A stretch of DNA of 64,000 bases from Paracoccaceae bacterium (GTDB lineage: Bacteria; Pseudomonadota; Alphaproteobacteria; Rhodobacterales; Rhodobacteraceae), in contig CP075370.1 of NCBI GenBank assembly GCA_019454225.1, positions 541,001 through 605,000 of the forward strand. Direction: 5' to 3'. Each line of letters opens with the position of its first letter. The first letter of the stretch is position 1. This document shows, in pieces, positions 8,013 through 17,100 of this stretch. Below the pieces are notes generated by a model. That model worked only from the letters and a program-made list of their open reading frames with translations. It did not search any database and had not been told where the DNA came from. The position numbers were made by a program, and so were the translations under genes.

Positions 8013-10117
8013 GTCAGTGCCCTTGCAAGGCTGACCTTGAACGTGCGGCCGCGCCCGGGGTCGAGCGACAGGTTGTTCTGATAGGCCTGGTCGAACGCAT
8101 TCTCGACCGCGAACTGCACGTCGAACCCGGCCAGCGCCCCGGCCTGCGGTTTCCACGACACGTAGAAGTCGTGCAGATCATAGGGCGCATAGCTGGCCGA
8201 GGTGATGTTGCCCGTCGTGGTGCTGCGGCTGGCGGTGGTGATCCGGTCCACGAAGGTGCCGCGCCATCCGAACTCCAGCCCCTTGTCCGGGATGCGATAG
8301 CCCAGCGTCAGCGCGACATTCTCGGCCGGCACGGTGCTGGGCACATAGGCATAGTCGGTGCCGTTGATCAGGCTGGTGCCCCTGGCGCGGCCCCGGACGT
8401 TCGAATAGGCAAGCCGCGCAAAGAACCGCTCGGCCTCGTATCCGGCCTCGACCTCGCCCCCCCAGAACTCGCCGCGCTCGGTGTTGCCGAAGAAGGTCGC
8501 GGCGCTGTTCGGCGTGGTGGTGATCAGGTTCCTGATGTCGTTGCGGAACAGCGTGGCCTTCAGTTGCAGGCTGTCGCCGGGGCCGAACACGTCCTGCCGC
8601 GACCAGGCAAGACCCAGCTCCACATTCGTCGCGGTTTCCTTTTCCAGCCCCACGGCCGGCGCCTTGGTGGTCGACCAGGAATATAGCTCGTCCAGCGTGG
8701 GCAGCCGTTCGGTGCGGGCCACCGACCCGAAGACCGAGACGTCGTCGGTCAGCCTGTAAAGCGCCGCCAGCGTCACCGCACTGGCATGATCGCTGACCGC
8801 GATGCCGCCCGGAATATCCGCGCCGGGGGTCCGGCGCGCAAAGTCGATGCGCGCACCCGGAATGATCGTCAGCCGGTCGCCGATCGAGATGTCGGCCTGG
8901 GCATAGACGCCGATCTTGCGATCCGTGCCCTCGGGATGGAAGTTCAGCGGCCCTTCCGACGCCGCCACGCGGTCCTGCGTGCTGGCCTGCACCCCGAAGG
9001 TCAGGAACGCGTCCCAGCCATTGCCCGACAGGTTCGCCGTGTTCTCCGCCTTCAGCGAGACCGTGCGATAGGCATAGTCCACGTCGCACCAGACGTTCAG
9101 GTTCGACGGCACCGGCGAACAGGCCTGCGGGTTGCCGGCCAGGTCGACCGCATCCCACTGGCTGACGGCGGTGTCGGAATAGGACAGCTGGACTTTCGGG
9201 TTCAGCCAGGGATTGTCGGTTGTGGCCTGCCAGCTTGCGCTGATGGTGTCGTCCGACACGTCGCGCTTGACCCTTCCGAACACCGACAGCGTGTTGCCGC
9301 CTGTCTGTGCCAGCGCCGCATTGTTGCTGTCGCTTTCGAATCGCTGCCACGAAAGGCGCAGCGTCTGGTTGTCGCCCAGCCGGAAGGTGCCTTTCAGCAG
9401 CGCGCTGGGTGCGCTCGATTCGCTGCCCGCGACCGCGACGCCGTTGCCGTTCCTGAACTCGTCCGACTCGCGATAGCCCAGCGCCGCCAGAAACTCGGCC
9501 CCTTCGGTCGGCGCCGTGGCGTAGATGCCCGAGAACACCCTGCCGTTGCCGTTGCTTTCCAGCCCGAACTTCAGCCGCAGCGCGTTCTTCTTGCCGTCCA
9601 CCAGAAAGTCGCCGGCATCCTTGGTCTCGAAGTTCACCGCGCCGCCGATTGCCCCCGATCCGTACAGCGTGGCCGACGCCGGGCCGCGCAGCACCTCGAC
9701 GCGCTTGTAAAGCTCGGGTTCGGTAAAGAATGAACCCAGCCGGTACTGTTCATAGAACTTCGGCACCCCGTCCACGTTGACGATGATGCGGGACTCGCTG
9801 GCGGTCTGCTCGGTGGCCCCGATTCCCCGGATGTTGAAGGCAAAGCCCAGCGGCCGGTCCGACCCGGCGGTCTGCACGCCCGGCACATTGCGGAACATCT
9901 GCCCGACGTTCGAGGCCTGCTCGCGGTCGATATCCTCCTGCTCGACGGCCGTCACCGCCTGCGGGGTGTCGATGGCGACCTTGGCCTGACCGGCACCAAG
10001 GATCAGGCGGCCCAGGAATGTGCCGGGCTGGGCATCCTGCGCCGCGGCGGGCGCCGCGATGCCGATGCAGGCGGCGGTTGACAACAGGCGCGCCACAGCG
10101 CGGGCAGAGATGGACAT
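8006..10117 (-). CDS. hmuR: TonB-dependent heme/hemoglobin receptor
   Basis: This is a 703-residue outer-membrane receptor with a signal peptide of about 27 residues. The N-terminal plug domain (about 45-170) holds NIRGIGATEQ, RVEVLRGPASATLYGSGAIGG and related plug motifs, and a 22-strand-type barrel follows, ending in an aromatic residue (Trp). The segment ARTERLPTLDELYS resembles the conserved FRAP-region motif of heme receptors. The family is the hemoglobin/transferrin/lactoferrin class; heme is inferred from the divergent hmuSTUV genes. The ATG at 10117 follows an AAAAGGGG ribosome-binding site; a longer upstream frame is rejected. It is first in its operon, behind a good sigma70 promoter overlapping a TGA-N9-TCA box. 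Confidence 0.9.
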   Translation of the reverse strand: MSISARAVARLLSTAACIGIAAPAAAQDAQPGTFLGRLILGAGQAKVAIDTPQAVTAVEQEDIDREQASNVGQMFRNVPGVQTAGSDRPLGFAFNIRGIGATEQTASESRIIVNVDGVPKFYEQYRLGSFFTEPELYKRVEVLRGPASATLYGSGAIGGAVNFETKDAGDFLVDGKKNALRLKFGLESNGNGRVFSGIYATAPTEGAEFLAALGYRESDEFRNGNGVAVAGSESSAPSALLKGTFRLGDNQTLRLSWQRFESDSNNAALAQTGGNTLSVFGRVKRDVSDDTISASWQATTDNPWLNPKVQLSYSDTAVSQWDAVDLAGNPQACSPVPSNLNVWCDVDYAYRTVSLKAENTANLSGNGWDAFLTFGVQASTQDRVAASEGPLNFHPEGTDRKIGVYAQADISIGDRLTIIPGARIDFARRTPGADIPGGIAVSDHASAVTLAALYRLTDDVSVFGSVARTERLPTLDELYSWSTTKAPAVGLEKETATNVELGLAWSRQDVFGPGDSLQLKATLFRNDIRNLITTTPNSAATFFGNTERGEFWGGEVEAGYEAERFFARLAYSNVRGRARGTSLINGTDYAYVPSTVPAENVALTLGYRIPDKGLEFGWRGTFVDRITTASRSTTTGNITSASYAPYDLHDFYVSWKPQAGALAGFDVQFAVENAFDQAYQNNLSLDPGRGRTFKVSLARALTW

Positions 10118-10198
10118 GCGTTCCCCTTTTCGCAACGTTTTGTTGTGCTGGCGGAACGCTGGCATGACGGGATCGGCACTTGACCCCGGACGGTCGCG

Positions 10199-10227
10199 GT
10201 TCTAGGAAGCCTGAGTGAATTAGTCAA
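10199..10227 (-). promoter_or_regulatory. Sigma70-type promoter of the heme receptor operon
   Basis: On the minus strand a -35 hexamer TTGACT (10227-10222) is separated by exactly 17 bases from a -10 hexamer TAGAAC (10204-10199), 82 bases upstream of the receptor start. The spacing is optimal and both hexamers are close to consensus. Confidence 0.65.
10212..10226. promoter_or_regulatory. Candidate RirA iron-responsive operator (IRO box)
   Basis: The 15-mer TGAGTGAATTAGTCA fits TGA-N9-TCA, the IRO box described for the rhizobial iron regulator RirA, and has 10 of 14 arm positions in dyad symmetry. It overlaps the -35 hexamer of the receptor promoter, so binding would block transcription. It sits between the divergent receptor and hmuSTUV operons. 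Function is inferred from motif and position. Confidence 0.5.
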
Positions 10228-10313
10228 GCATATCACTGCGCCATCCAGCCAAGGGGCAACCCCGGCCAGACACGCGTCGCCAGACCCGTCCCCTGCGCCC
10301 GAAGGATGCCCCG

Positions 10314-11357
10314 ATGCTGTTGTCCCCCGATCTGATCGACCAGATTTCCAATGCCCGCGCCCAGCGCGGCAACCTGCGCGAACGCGATCTTGCCGCCGCC
10401 ATCGGCCTGACCGAGGCGCATCTGGTCGCCGCCGAGGTGGGGCAGGGCGCGGTGCGAATCGCCGCCGACCCCACCCGCCTGATGCCGCTGGTGGCCGGGC
10501 TGGGCGATGTCATGGCACTTACCCGCAACGAATCCTGCGTCCACGAACGGCGCGGCAGCTATCTCGATTTCCATGCGGGCGACCATGCCGCCATGGTGCT
10601 GGGCCCCGACATCGACCTGCGCATCTTTCCGCGCCACTGGGTCCATGCCTTTGCCGTGACGAAGGACACCAAGGACGGCCCGCGCCGCAGCATCCAGGTC
10701 TTCGACGCGGCGGGCGATGCCGTCCACAAGGTGCATCTGGGCGCCGAATCGGACATCGCCGCCTTCGACCGGCTGGCTCTGGCGCTGGCGCTGCCGGGTG
10801 ACACGCCCTTCATCCTGACCGACCGCGCCCCGGTTGACGGGCCCCGTGCCAACCCCGACCGCGCCGACGACCTGCGCGAGGCCTGGTCCAAGATGACCGA
10901 CACGCACCAGTTCCAGACGCTTGTCCACCGGCTCAAGATGAACCGGCTCGGCGCCTATCGCGTCGCGGGCGAACCCTTCGTGCGTCCGCTGCCTGCCGAT
11001 GCGGTGGAAACCGCGCTGCGCCAGGCCGCGGCACAGGCGCTGCCCATCATGATCTTCGTCGGCAACCGGGGCTGCATCCAGATTCATTCCGGCCCCGTCG
11101 CGCGGCTGGAACCGATGGGCCCGTGGTTCAACGTCCTGGACCCCCGGTTCAACCTGCACCTGCGCGCCGACCGCATCGCCGAGGTCCTGCTGGTCACCAA
11201 GCCCACGAAACGCGGCCCCGCCATCTCGGTCGAGGCCTTCGATGCGGGCGGCGAACTGATCCTGCAGATCTTCGGCAAGCGGACCGAGGCCGCCACCGAC
11301 ACCGCCGCATGGGACCGTCTGGCCACAGGCCTGGCGATGGCCGAGGTGGCGCGATGA
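10314..11357 (+). CDS. hmuS: Heme-degrading/heme-trafficking factor HmuS (HemS/ChuS family)
   Basis: The 347-residue protein consists of two tandem homologous halves: residues about 40-160 around NESCVHERRGSYLDF, and about 210-330 around GNRGCIQIHSGPVARLE. Both halves are followed by similar LGPDIDLRIFPRHW and LDPRFNLHLRADRI segments. This duplication is the signature of cytoplasmic HemS/ChuS/HmuS proteins, which receive imported heme and release iron. The ATG at 10314 has GAAGGA upstream. It begins the plus-strand hmuSTUV operon, divergent from the receptor, and its stop overlaps hmuT by 4 bases (ATGA). Confidence 0.93.
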   Translation: MLLSPDLIDQISNARAQRGNLRERDLAAAIGLTEAHLVAAEVGQGAVRIAADPTRLMPLVAGLGDVMALTRNESCVHERRGSYLDFHAGDHAAMVLGPDIDLRIFPRHWVHAFAVTKDTKDGPRRSIQVFDAAGDAVHKVHLGAESDIAAFDRLALALALPGDTPFILTDRAPVDGPRANPDRADDLREAWSKMTDTHQFQTLVHRLKMNRLGAYRVAGEPFVRPLPADAVETALRQAAAQALPIMIFVGNRGCIQIHSGPVARLEPMGPWFNVLDPRFNLHLRADRIAEVLLVTKPTKRGPAISVEAFDAGGELILQIFGKRTEAATDTAAWDRLATGLAMAEVAR

Positions 11358-12241
11358 CCCGCCCGGCCCTGTCCGTCGCCAGCCTTCATGCCGGGCTGAC
11401 CGCGCTGCTCCTGCTGGGGCTGGCCGTGGCGGCCCGCGCCGATGAAGGGCCGCACCGGGTAGTCGCGGCGGGCGGTTCGGCGGCCGAGATCGTCTTTGCC
11501 CTGGGCGCGGGCGACCGCCTGATCGCCCGCGACACCACCTCCAGCCATCCCCCGCAGGTGCTGGACCTGCCCGACGTCGGCTATGTGCGGCGGCTGTCGC
11601 CCGAAAACATCATCGCCCTGTCGCCCGACCTGATCATCGCCGAACACGACGCCGGCCCGCCCGAGGCGATGGACCTTCTGCGCGGCGCGGGCGTCCCCGT
11701 CGCGCTGCTGCCCGCCGCGCAGGACCCCGCCGGGCTCGTGGCCAAGATCGGCACGGCGGCGCAGGCCCTGGGTCTGCCCGACGCAGGCGCCGCCCTGTCG
11801 GCGCAGGTCACCGCGCGCCTGGCCGAGGCCCGGACCGCGGCCGATGCGCTGCCGATGAAACCCCGCGTCCTGTTCATCCTGTCGATGCAGGGCGGGCGGC
11901 TGCTGGTGTCGGGCGGCGACACCGCCGCCGATGCGATGATCGGCCTTTCGGGCGGCCAGAACGCGGTCACCGAATTCACCGGCTACAAGCCCCTGACGGA
12001 CGAATCCGCCATCGCCGCCGCGCCCGACATCATCCTGATGATGGACCGTGGCGGCGAACACGACGCCAGCCTGGCCGAGGTTGCCGCGCATCCCGCCCTT
12101 GCCCTGACGCCCGCCGGGGCCGGGGCGCGGGTGATCCGGATGGATGGGCTTTACCTGCTGGGCTTCGGTCCGCGTACCGGCGATGCGCTTCTCGACCTGA
12201 CCGCGCAGTTCCGCCGCCTGATGCCCGAGGGTCGCGGCTGA
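11354..12241 (+). CDS. hmuT: Heme ABC transporter periplasmic substrate-binding protein HmuT
   Basis: This 295-residue FecB/BtuF-like binding protein has an N-terminal signal peptide (hydrophobic residues about 14-30, cleavage near ARADE). Landmarks are VVAAGGSAAEIVFALG near the mature start, VGYVRRLSPENIIALSPDLII in the first lobe, and GGQNAVTEFTGYKPLTDE in the second. It binds heme in the periplasm and delivers it to HmuUV. The ATG at 11354 is chosen because it overlaps the hmuS stop as ATGA and starts immediately before the signal peptide. The longer open frame upstream runs inside hmuS and is spurious. Confidence 0.93.
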   Translation: MTRPALSVASLHAGLTALLLLGLAVAARADEGPHRVVAAGGSAAEIVFALGAGDRLIARDTTSSHPPQVLDLPDVGYVRRLSPENIIALSPDLIIAEHDAGPPEAMDLLRGAGVPVALLPAAQDPAGLVAKIGTAAQALGLPDAGAALSAQVTARLAEARTAADALPMKPRVLFILSMQGGRLLVSGGDTAADAMIGLSGGQNAVTEFTGYKPLTDESAIAAAPDIILMMDRGGEHDASLAEVAAHPALALTPAGAGARVIRMDGLYLLGFGPRTGDALLDLTAQFRRLMPEGRG

Positions 12242-13305
12242 TGGCCATGGCAACCGCCGTTCCGCTGCCCGGCGACCGCGACGCGCAGGCGCGCGCCCTC
12301 GCCTTGTGGCTGGGCATCGCGCTGCTGCTCGCCGCGCTGGCCAGCCTGTCGCATGGCGCCAGCGGCGCATCGCTGTGGTCGGTGGCGCAGGCGCTGGTCT
12401 CGGGCGAACCCATCCCGGACCGCGATCGCATCATCCTGTGGGACATCCGCCTGCCCAGGCTGCTGACCGGCATTCTGGTCGGGGCGTCGCTGGCGGTCGG
12501 CGGGGCGGTCATGCAGGGCCTGTTCCGCAATCCGCTGGCCGATCCGGGCCTGGTCGGCGTGGGTGCGGGCGCCGGTCTCGGGGCGGTGGTCGCCATCGTG
12601 CTGGGCGGTCTGGCCCCCGCCTGGCTGGCGGCCCGGGCGGGCTATCACCTTGTGCCGCTCGCCGCCTTCCTGGGCGGCTGGGCCTCGACCCTCGTCCTCT
12701 ATCGCGTGTCCACCCGGGCGGGCCGCACCTCAGTCGCAACCATGCTGCTGGCCGGTATCGCGCTGGGCGCGCTGGCCGGGGCGCTGACCGGCATCCTGGT
12801 CTATCTGGCCGATGACCGTCAGCTGCGCGATCTCACGTTCTGGGGTCTCGGCAGCCTCGGCGGGGCCACCTGGCCCCGGATCGCGGCAGCGGGGCCGGTG
12901 ATGCTGCTGGCGCTCTGCACCGCACCCTTCCTGGCGCGCGGCCTGAACGGGCTGGCCCTGGGCGAGGCGGCGGCGCATCACATCGGCCTGCCCGTGCAGC
13001 GCGTCAAGTCGGTGGCGATCCTGACCGTCGCGGGCGCGACCGGTGCCGCCGTCGCCGTATCGGGCGGCATCGGCTTTGTCGGCATCGTCGTGCCGCATCT
13101 GCTGCGGCTGGCCACCGGCCCCGACCATCGCTTCCTGCTGGTCAACGCGGGTCTGGCAGGGGCCATCCTTCTGCTGCTGGCCGATCTGATCGCGCGCAAT
13201 GTCATTGCGCCCGCCGAACTGCCCATCGGCATCGTCACCGCCGTTCTGGGCGCCCCGGTGTTCCTGTGGATCCTGCTGCGCCGCCGGGGCCTGGTGGACC
13301 TGTGA
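12241..13305 (+). CDS. hmuU: Heme ABC transporter permease HmuU
   Basis: This is a 354-residue FecCD/BtuC-family inner-membrane permease with about ten hydrophobic segments. Family landmarks are RLPRLLTGILVGASLAVGG near residue 70, GLFRNPLADPGLVGVGAGAGLG following it, and GGIGFVGIVVPHLLRLATG near residue 277. The ATG at 12241 shares one base with the hmuT stop (TGATG). As a homodimer it would form the heme channel with HmuV ATPases. Confidence 0.95.
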   Translation: MAMATAVPLPGDRDAQARALALWLGIALLLAALASLSHGASGASLWSVAQALVSGEPIPDRDRIILWDIRLPRLLTGILVGASLAVGGAVMQGLFRNPLADPGLVGVGAGAGLGAVVAIVLGGLAPAWLAARAGYHLVPLAAFLGGWASTLVLYRVSTRAGRTSVATMLLAGIALGALAGALTGILVYLADDRQLRDLTFWGLGSLGGATWPRIAAAGPVMLLALCTAPFLARGLNGLALGEAAAHHIGLPVQRVKSVAILTVAGATGAAVAVSGGIGFVGIVVPHLLRLATGPDHRFLLVNAGLAGAILLLLADLIARNVIAPAELPIGIVTAVLGAPVFLWILLRRRGLVDL

Positions 13306-14078
13306 TGCTGACAGCCCGCGAACTGTCCGTCACCCTGGGGTCCAGGGCCGTGCTGCACGGTGTCGACGCGACCGCCCGCGCCGGTCAGGTCACCGCCATC
13401 GTCGGCCCGAACGGATCGGGCAAGACCACGCTTCTGCGCGCGCTGACCGGTGATGTGCCGTACCGCGGCACCGTCTCGCTGAACGGGCAGGACTGCGCGG
13501 GCCTCGCACCCTGGCGCCTTGCCGCGCTGCGTGCCGTGCTGCCGCAGGCCTCGGCGCTGGCCTTCCCCTTTACCGTGGCCGAGGTGGTGCGCCTTGGTCT
13601 GTCCTCCGGCCTCCACGCCGGCCGGTCCGATCTGGTGCCCCGCGCGCTGGAACAGGTCGGCATGGCGGCCCATGCCGCCCATCTGTACCAGCGGCTGTCA
13701 GGCGGCCAGCAGGCCCGCGTCCAGCTTGCCCGCGTCCTGGTGCAGGTCTGGGAACCCGTTGTCGCCGGTGAACCGCGCTGGCTGTTCCTCGACGAACCGG
13801 TGGCCAGCCTCGATGTCGCCCATCAGATCGCGGTGATGCGCCTGATGCGCCGCTTCGCCGATGGCGGCGGCGGCGTGGTGGCCGTTCTGCACGACCTGAA
13901 CCTTGCCGCCATGGTGGCCGATCGCCTGTGGCTTGTGCATGACGGCCGGCTGGCCGCCGAAGGTGCCCCGGCCGAGGTGCTGACGGAATCTGCGCTGTCC
14001 CGGGTCTGGGGCTGCCCCCTTCGCCCGGGCACGACGCCCCCCGGCTGGTTCGTCCTTCCGCAATCGGCCGAGGCCTGA
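13305..14078 (+). CDS. hmuV: Heme ABC transporter ATP-binding protein HmuV
   Basis: This is a 257-residue ABC ATPase with Walker A GPNGSGKTT (residues 34-42), ABC signature LSGGQQARVQLAR near residue 132, and Walker B WLFLDEP followed by VLHDLNLAAMVAD with the switch histidine. These match HmuV/BtuD-type importers of metal chelates. The ATG at 13305 overlaps the hmuU stop by one base (TGATG), continuing the tight coupling of the operon. The gene converges on gltB with a 55-base gap. Confidence 0.95.
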   Translation: MLTARELSVTLGSRAVLHGVDATARAGQVTAIVGPNGSGKTTLLRALTGDVPYRGTVSLNGQDCAGLAPWRLAALRAVLPQASALAFPFTVAEVVRLGLSSGLHAGRSDLVPRALEQVGMAAHAAHLYQRLSGGQQARVQLARVLVQVWEPVVAGEPRWLFLDEPVASLDVAHQIAVMRLMRRFADGGGGVVAVLHDLNLAAMVADRLWLVHDGRLAAEGAPAEVLTESALSRVWGCPLRPGTTPPGWFVLPQSAEA

Positions 14079-14133
14079 GGGTCACACCCCGGCCGGGATG
14101 CCACCGCCCGACGGAACGGGGCGGCGGCCCCGA

Positions 14134-17100
14134 TCACTCGGCCGGAACGCGCGCCGGTTCGTCCGACAGCGGCTGCGGCAGGCGGCTGACCATCTCCTTC
14201 GGGCAGACCTGGATGAAGTTGCGCCGTTCCTCGGCCCAGTTCTCCAGGATCCGGCGGGCCAGCCTGCTGTCCGTCTCGGCGGCGTGCCGTTCGATCAGGC
14301 CCCTCAGCTGCGCCTCCCAATGCGGATGGCTCACCGCGCAGGTCAGGATGGAATCGAGGTTCATCACATCCTCGGCCACACCCTTCGGATCATGGACATA
14401 GGCCATGCCCCCGGTCATGCCCGCACCGAAGTTCGCGCCGATCCGTCCCAGGATCACCGCGACACCGCCGGTCATGTATTCGCAGCCGTTAGACCCGCAG
14501 CCTTCCACCACCACCTTGGCGCCGCTGTTGCGCACCGCGAACCGTTCGCCCGCCCGGCCCGCCGCGAACAGGTAGCCATCGGTCGCCCCGTAAAGCACGG
14601 TGTTGCCGATGATCGTGTTCTCGCTCGCCTCCAGCGGGCTCGACATGGGCTGCCGCACCACGATCATTCCGCCCGACAGGCCCTTGCCCACATAGTCGTT
14701 GGCATCGCCCATCACCTCGAGCTTCAGGCCACGCACCGCAAAGGCCCCCAGCGACTGCCCGCAGGAACCGGCCAGCTTCACCGTCAGGTGGTCATGCTGC
14801 AGCGCGTTGCGCATCCCGAACTTGCGGACGATATGGCTCGACGCCCGCGTGCCGATGGTGCGGTGGGTGTTCCGCACGGCATAGGACAGCTGCATCTTCT
14901 CGCCATCCTCGAAGAACCGCGCGCCGTCGCGGATGATCTCGGCATCCAGCGTGTCGGGCACCGCGTTGCGCGGCTTCGACCGGTCATAGGTGATCTTCTG
15001 GCTGCCATCCACGGTGATCAGCATCGGGTTCAGGTCCAGGTCGTCCAGATGCGCCGCACCGCGCGACACCTGTGTCAGCAGGTCGGCCCGCCCGATGATC
15101 TCGTCCATCGACCGCGCGCCGATCTGGCTCAGGATCTCCCGCACCTCCTGCGCGTAGAAGGTGATCAGGTTCACCACCTTGTCCGCATTGCCGGTGAACT
15201 TGGCACGCAGGCGTTCGTCCTGTGTGCAGACGCCCACCGGGCAGGTGTTCGACTGGCACTGCCGCACCATGATGCAGCCCATGGCAATCAGCGCGGCGGT
15301 GCCGATGCCGTATTCCTCGGCCCCCATCATCGCCGCCATGACGATGTCGCGGCCGGTCCGCAGCCCGCCGTCGGTGCGCAGCGTGACCCGCTCGCGCAGG
15401 TTGTTCATCGCCAGAACCTGATGCGCCTCGGTCAGGCCCATTTCCCAGGGCAGGCCGGCATACTTGATGCTGGTCGCCGGGCTGGCCCCGGTGCCGCCGT
15501 TGTGGCCGGAAATCAGGATCACGTCGGCCTTCGCCTTGGCGACGCCCGCCGCGATGGTGCCCACGCCGCTTGCCGACACCAGCTTCACCGTCACCTTGGC
15601 GCGCGGGTTGATCTGCTTCAGGTCGTAGATCAGCTGCGCAAGGTCCTCGATACTGTAGATATCGTGGTGCGGCGGCGGGCTGATCAGCGTCACCCCCGGC
15701 GTCGAATGGCGCAGCCGCGCGATCAGCGCCGTCACCTTCATGCCGGGCAGCTGCCCACCCTCGCCGGGCTTGGCGCCCTGCGCCACCTTGATCTCCAGCT
15801 CCTCGCAGGCGTTCAGGTATTCGGCCGTCACGCCAAAGCGCCCGGATGCCACCTGCTTGATCTTGGCGCTGGGGTTGTCGCCATTCGGTTCCGGCGTGAA
15901 ATGCGCCGGATCCTCGCCGCCCTCGCCACTGTCCGACTTGGCCCCGATCCGGTTCATCGCCACGTTCAGCGTCTTGTGTGCCTCGGGGCTCAGCGCGCCC
16001 AGCGACATGCCCGGCGTGACGAACCGCTTGCGGATCGATGTGATCGATTCCACCTCCTCGATTGGCACGGCCTTGCCCAGCGGCTTGATGTCCAGAAGGT
16101 CGCGCAGGTGGATCGGCGGGTTTGCCCGCATCGCCGCCGAATACTGCTTCCAGATGTCATAGCTGGCCCGGTCGCAGGCGGTCTGCAGCATGTGCATCGT
16201 CTGCGCCTCCCAGGCGTGTTTCTCGCCCGACCGCCGCGCCTTGTAGAAGCCGCCGATGGGCAGCACGTCCTGCCCGCCCAGCCAGCCCCTGGCGTGCACT
16301 TCCTCCAGTTTCTGCTCGATCCCGTGCAGGCCGATCCCGCTGATCCGGCTGTGCATCCCGGGGAAGTATTCGGCCACCATGGCCCGGCTCAGACCGACCG
16401 CCTCAAAGTTCAGGCCCCCGCGATAGCTCGAGATCACCGAGATCCCCATCTTCGACATGATCTTCAGCAGGCCAGCATCAATGGCATCGCGATAGCGCCG
16501 CATCGCGTCGGTCAGGCTGCCATCCAGCAGCCCCCGCGAAATCCGGTCCGCAATCGAATCCTGCGCAAGGTAGGCGTTCACCGTGGTGGCCCCGCAGCCG
16601 ATCAGCACCGCAAAGTAATGCGGGTCGATGCATTCCGCCGACCGCACGTTCACCGAACAGAAGGTCCGCAGCCCCTTGCGGGTCAGCCAGCTGTGCACCG
16701 CACTGGTGGCCAGGATCATCGGCATCGGCACCTTCTCGGGGCCCTGGTGCTCGTCCGTCAGCACAAGATGGCTGGCGCCCGACCGCACCGCATCCTCGGC
16801 CTCGGCCCGGATGCGTTCCAGCCCCTGCCGCAGGTCGTCCAGTCCCTCGGTCGCCGGGAAGGTGCAGTCGATGAATGCGACCTGCGCACCGAACTGCTGC
16901 ACCATCACCTCGAATTCGGCATTGGCGATGAACGGGCTTTCCAGCACCAGGATCTCGGTCTGACTGGAGTTTTCGTCCAGCACGTTCTTCAGGTTGCCGA
17001 ACCGGGTCTTCAGGCTCATCACCCGGCTTTCGCGCAGGGAATCGATGGGCGGATTGGTCACCTGGCTGAAGTTCTGCCGGAAGAAATGCGACAGCGGGCG

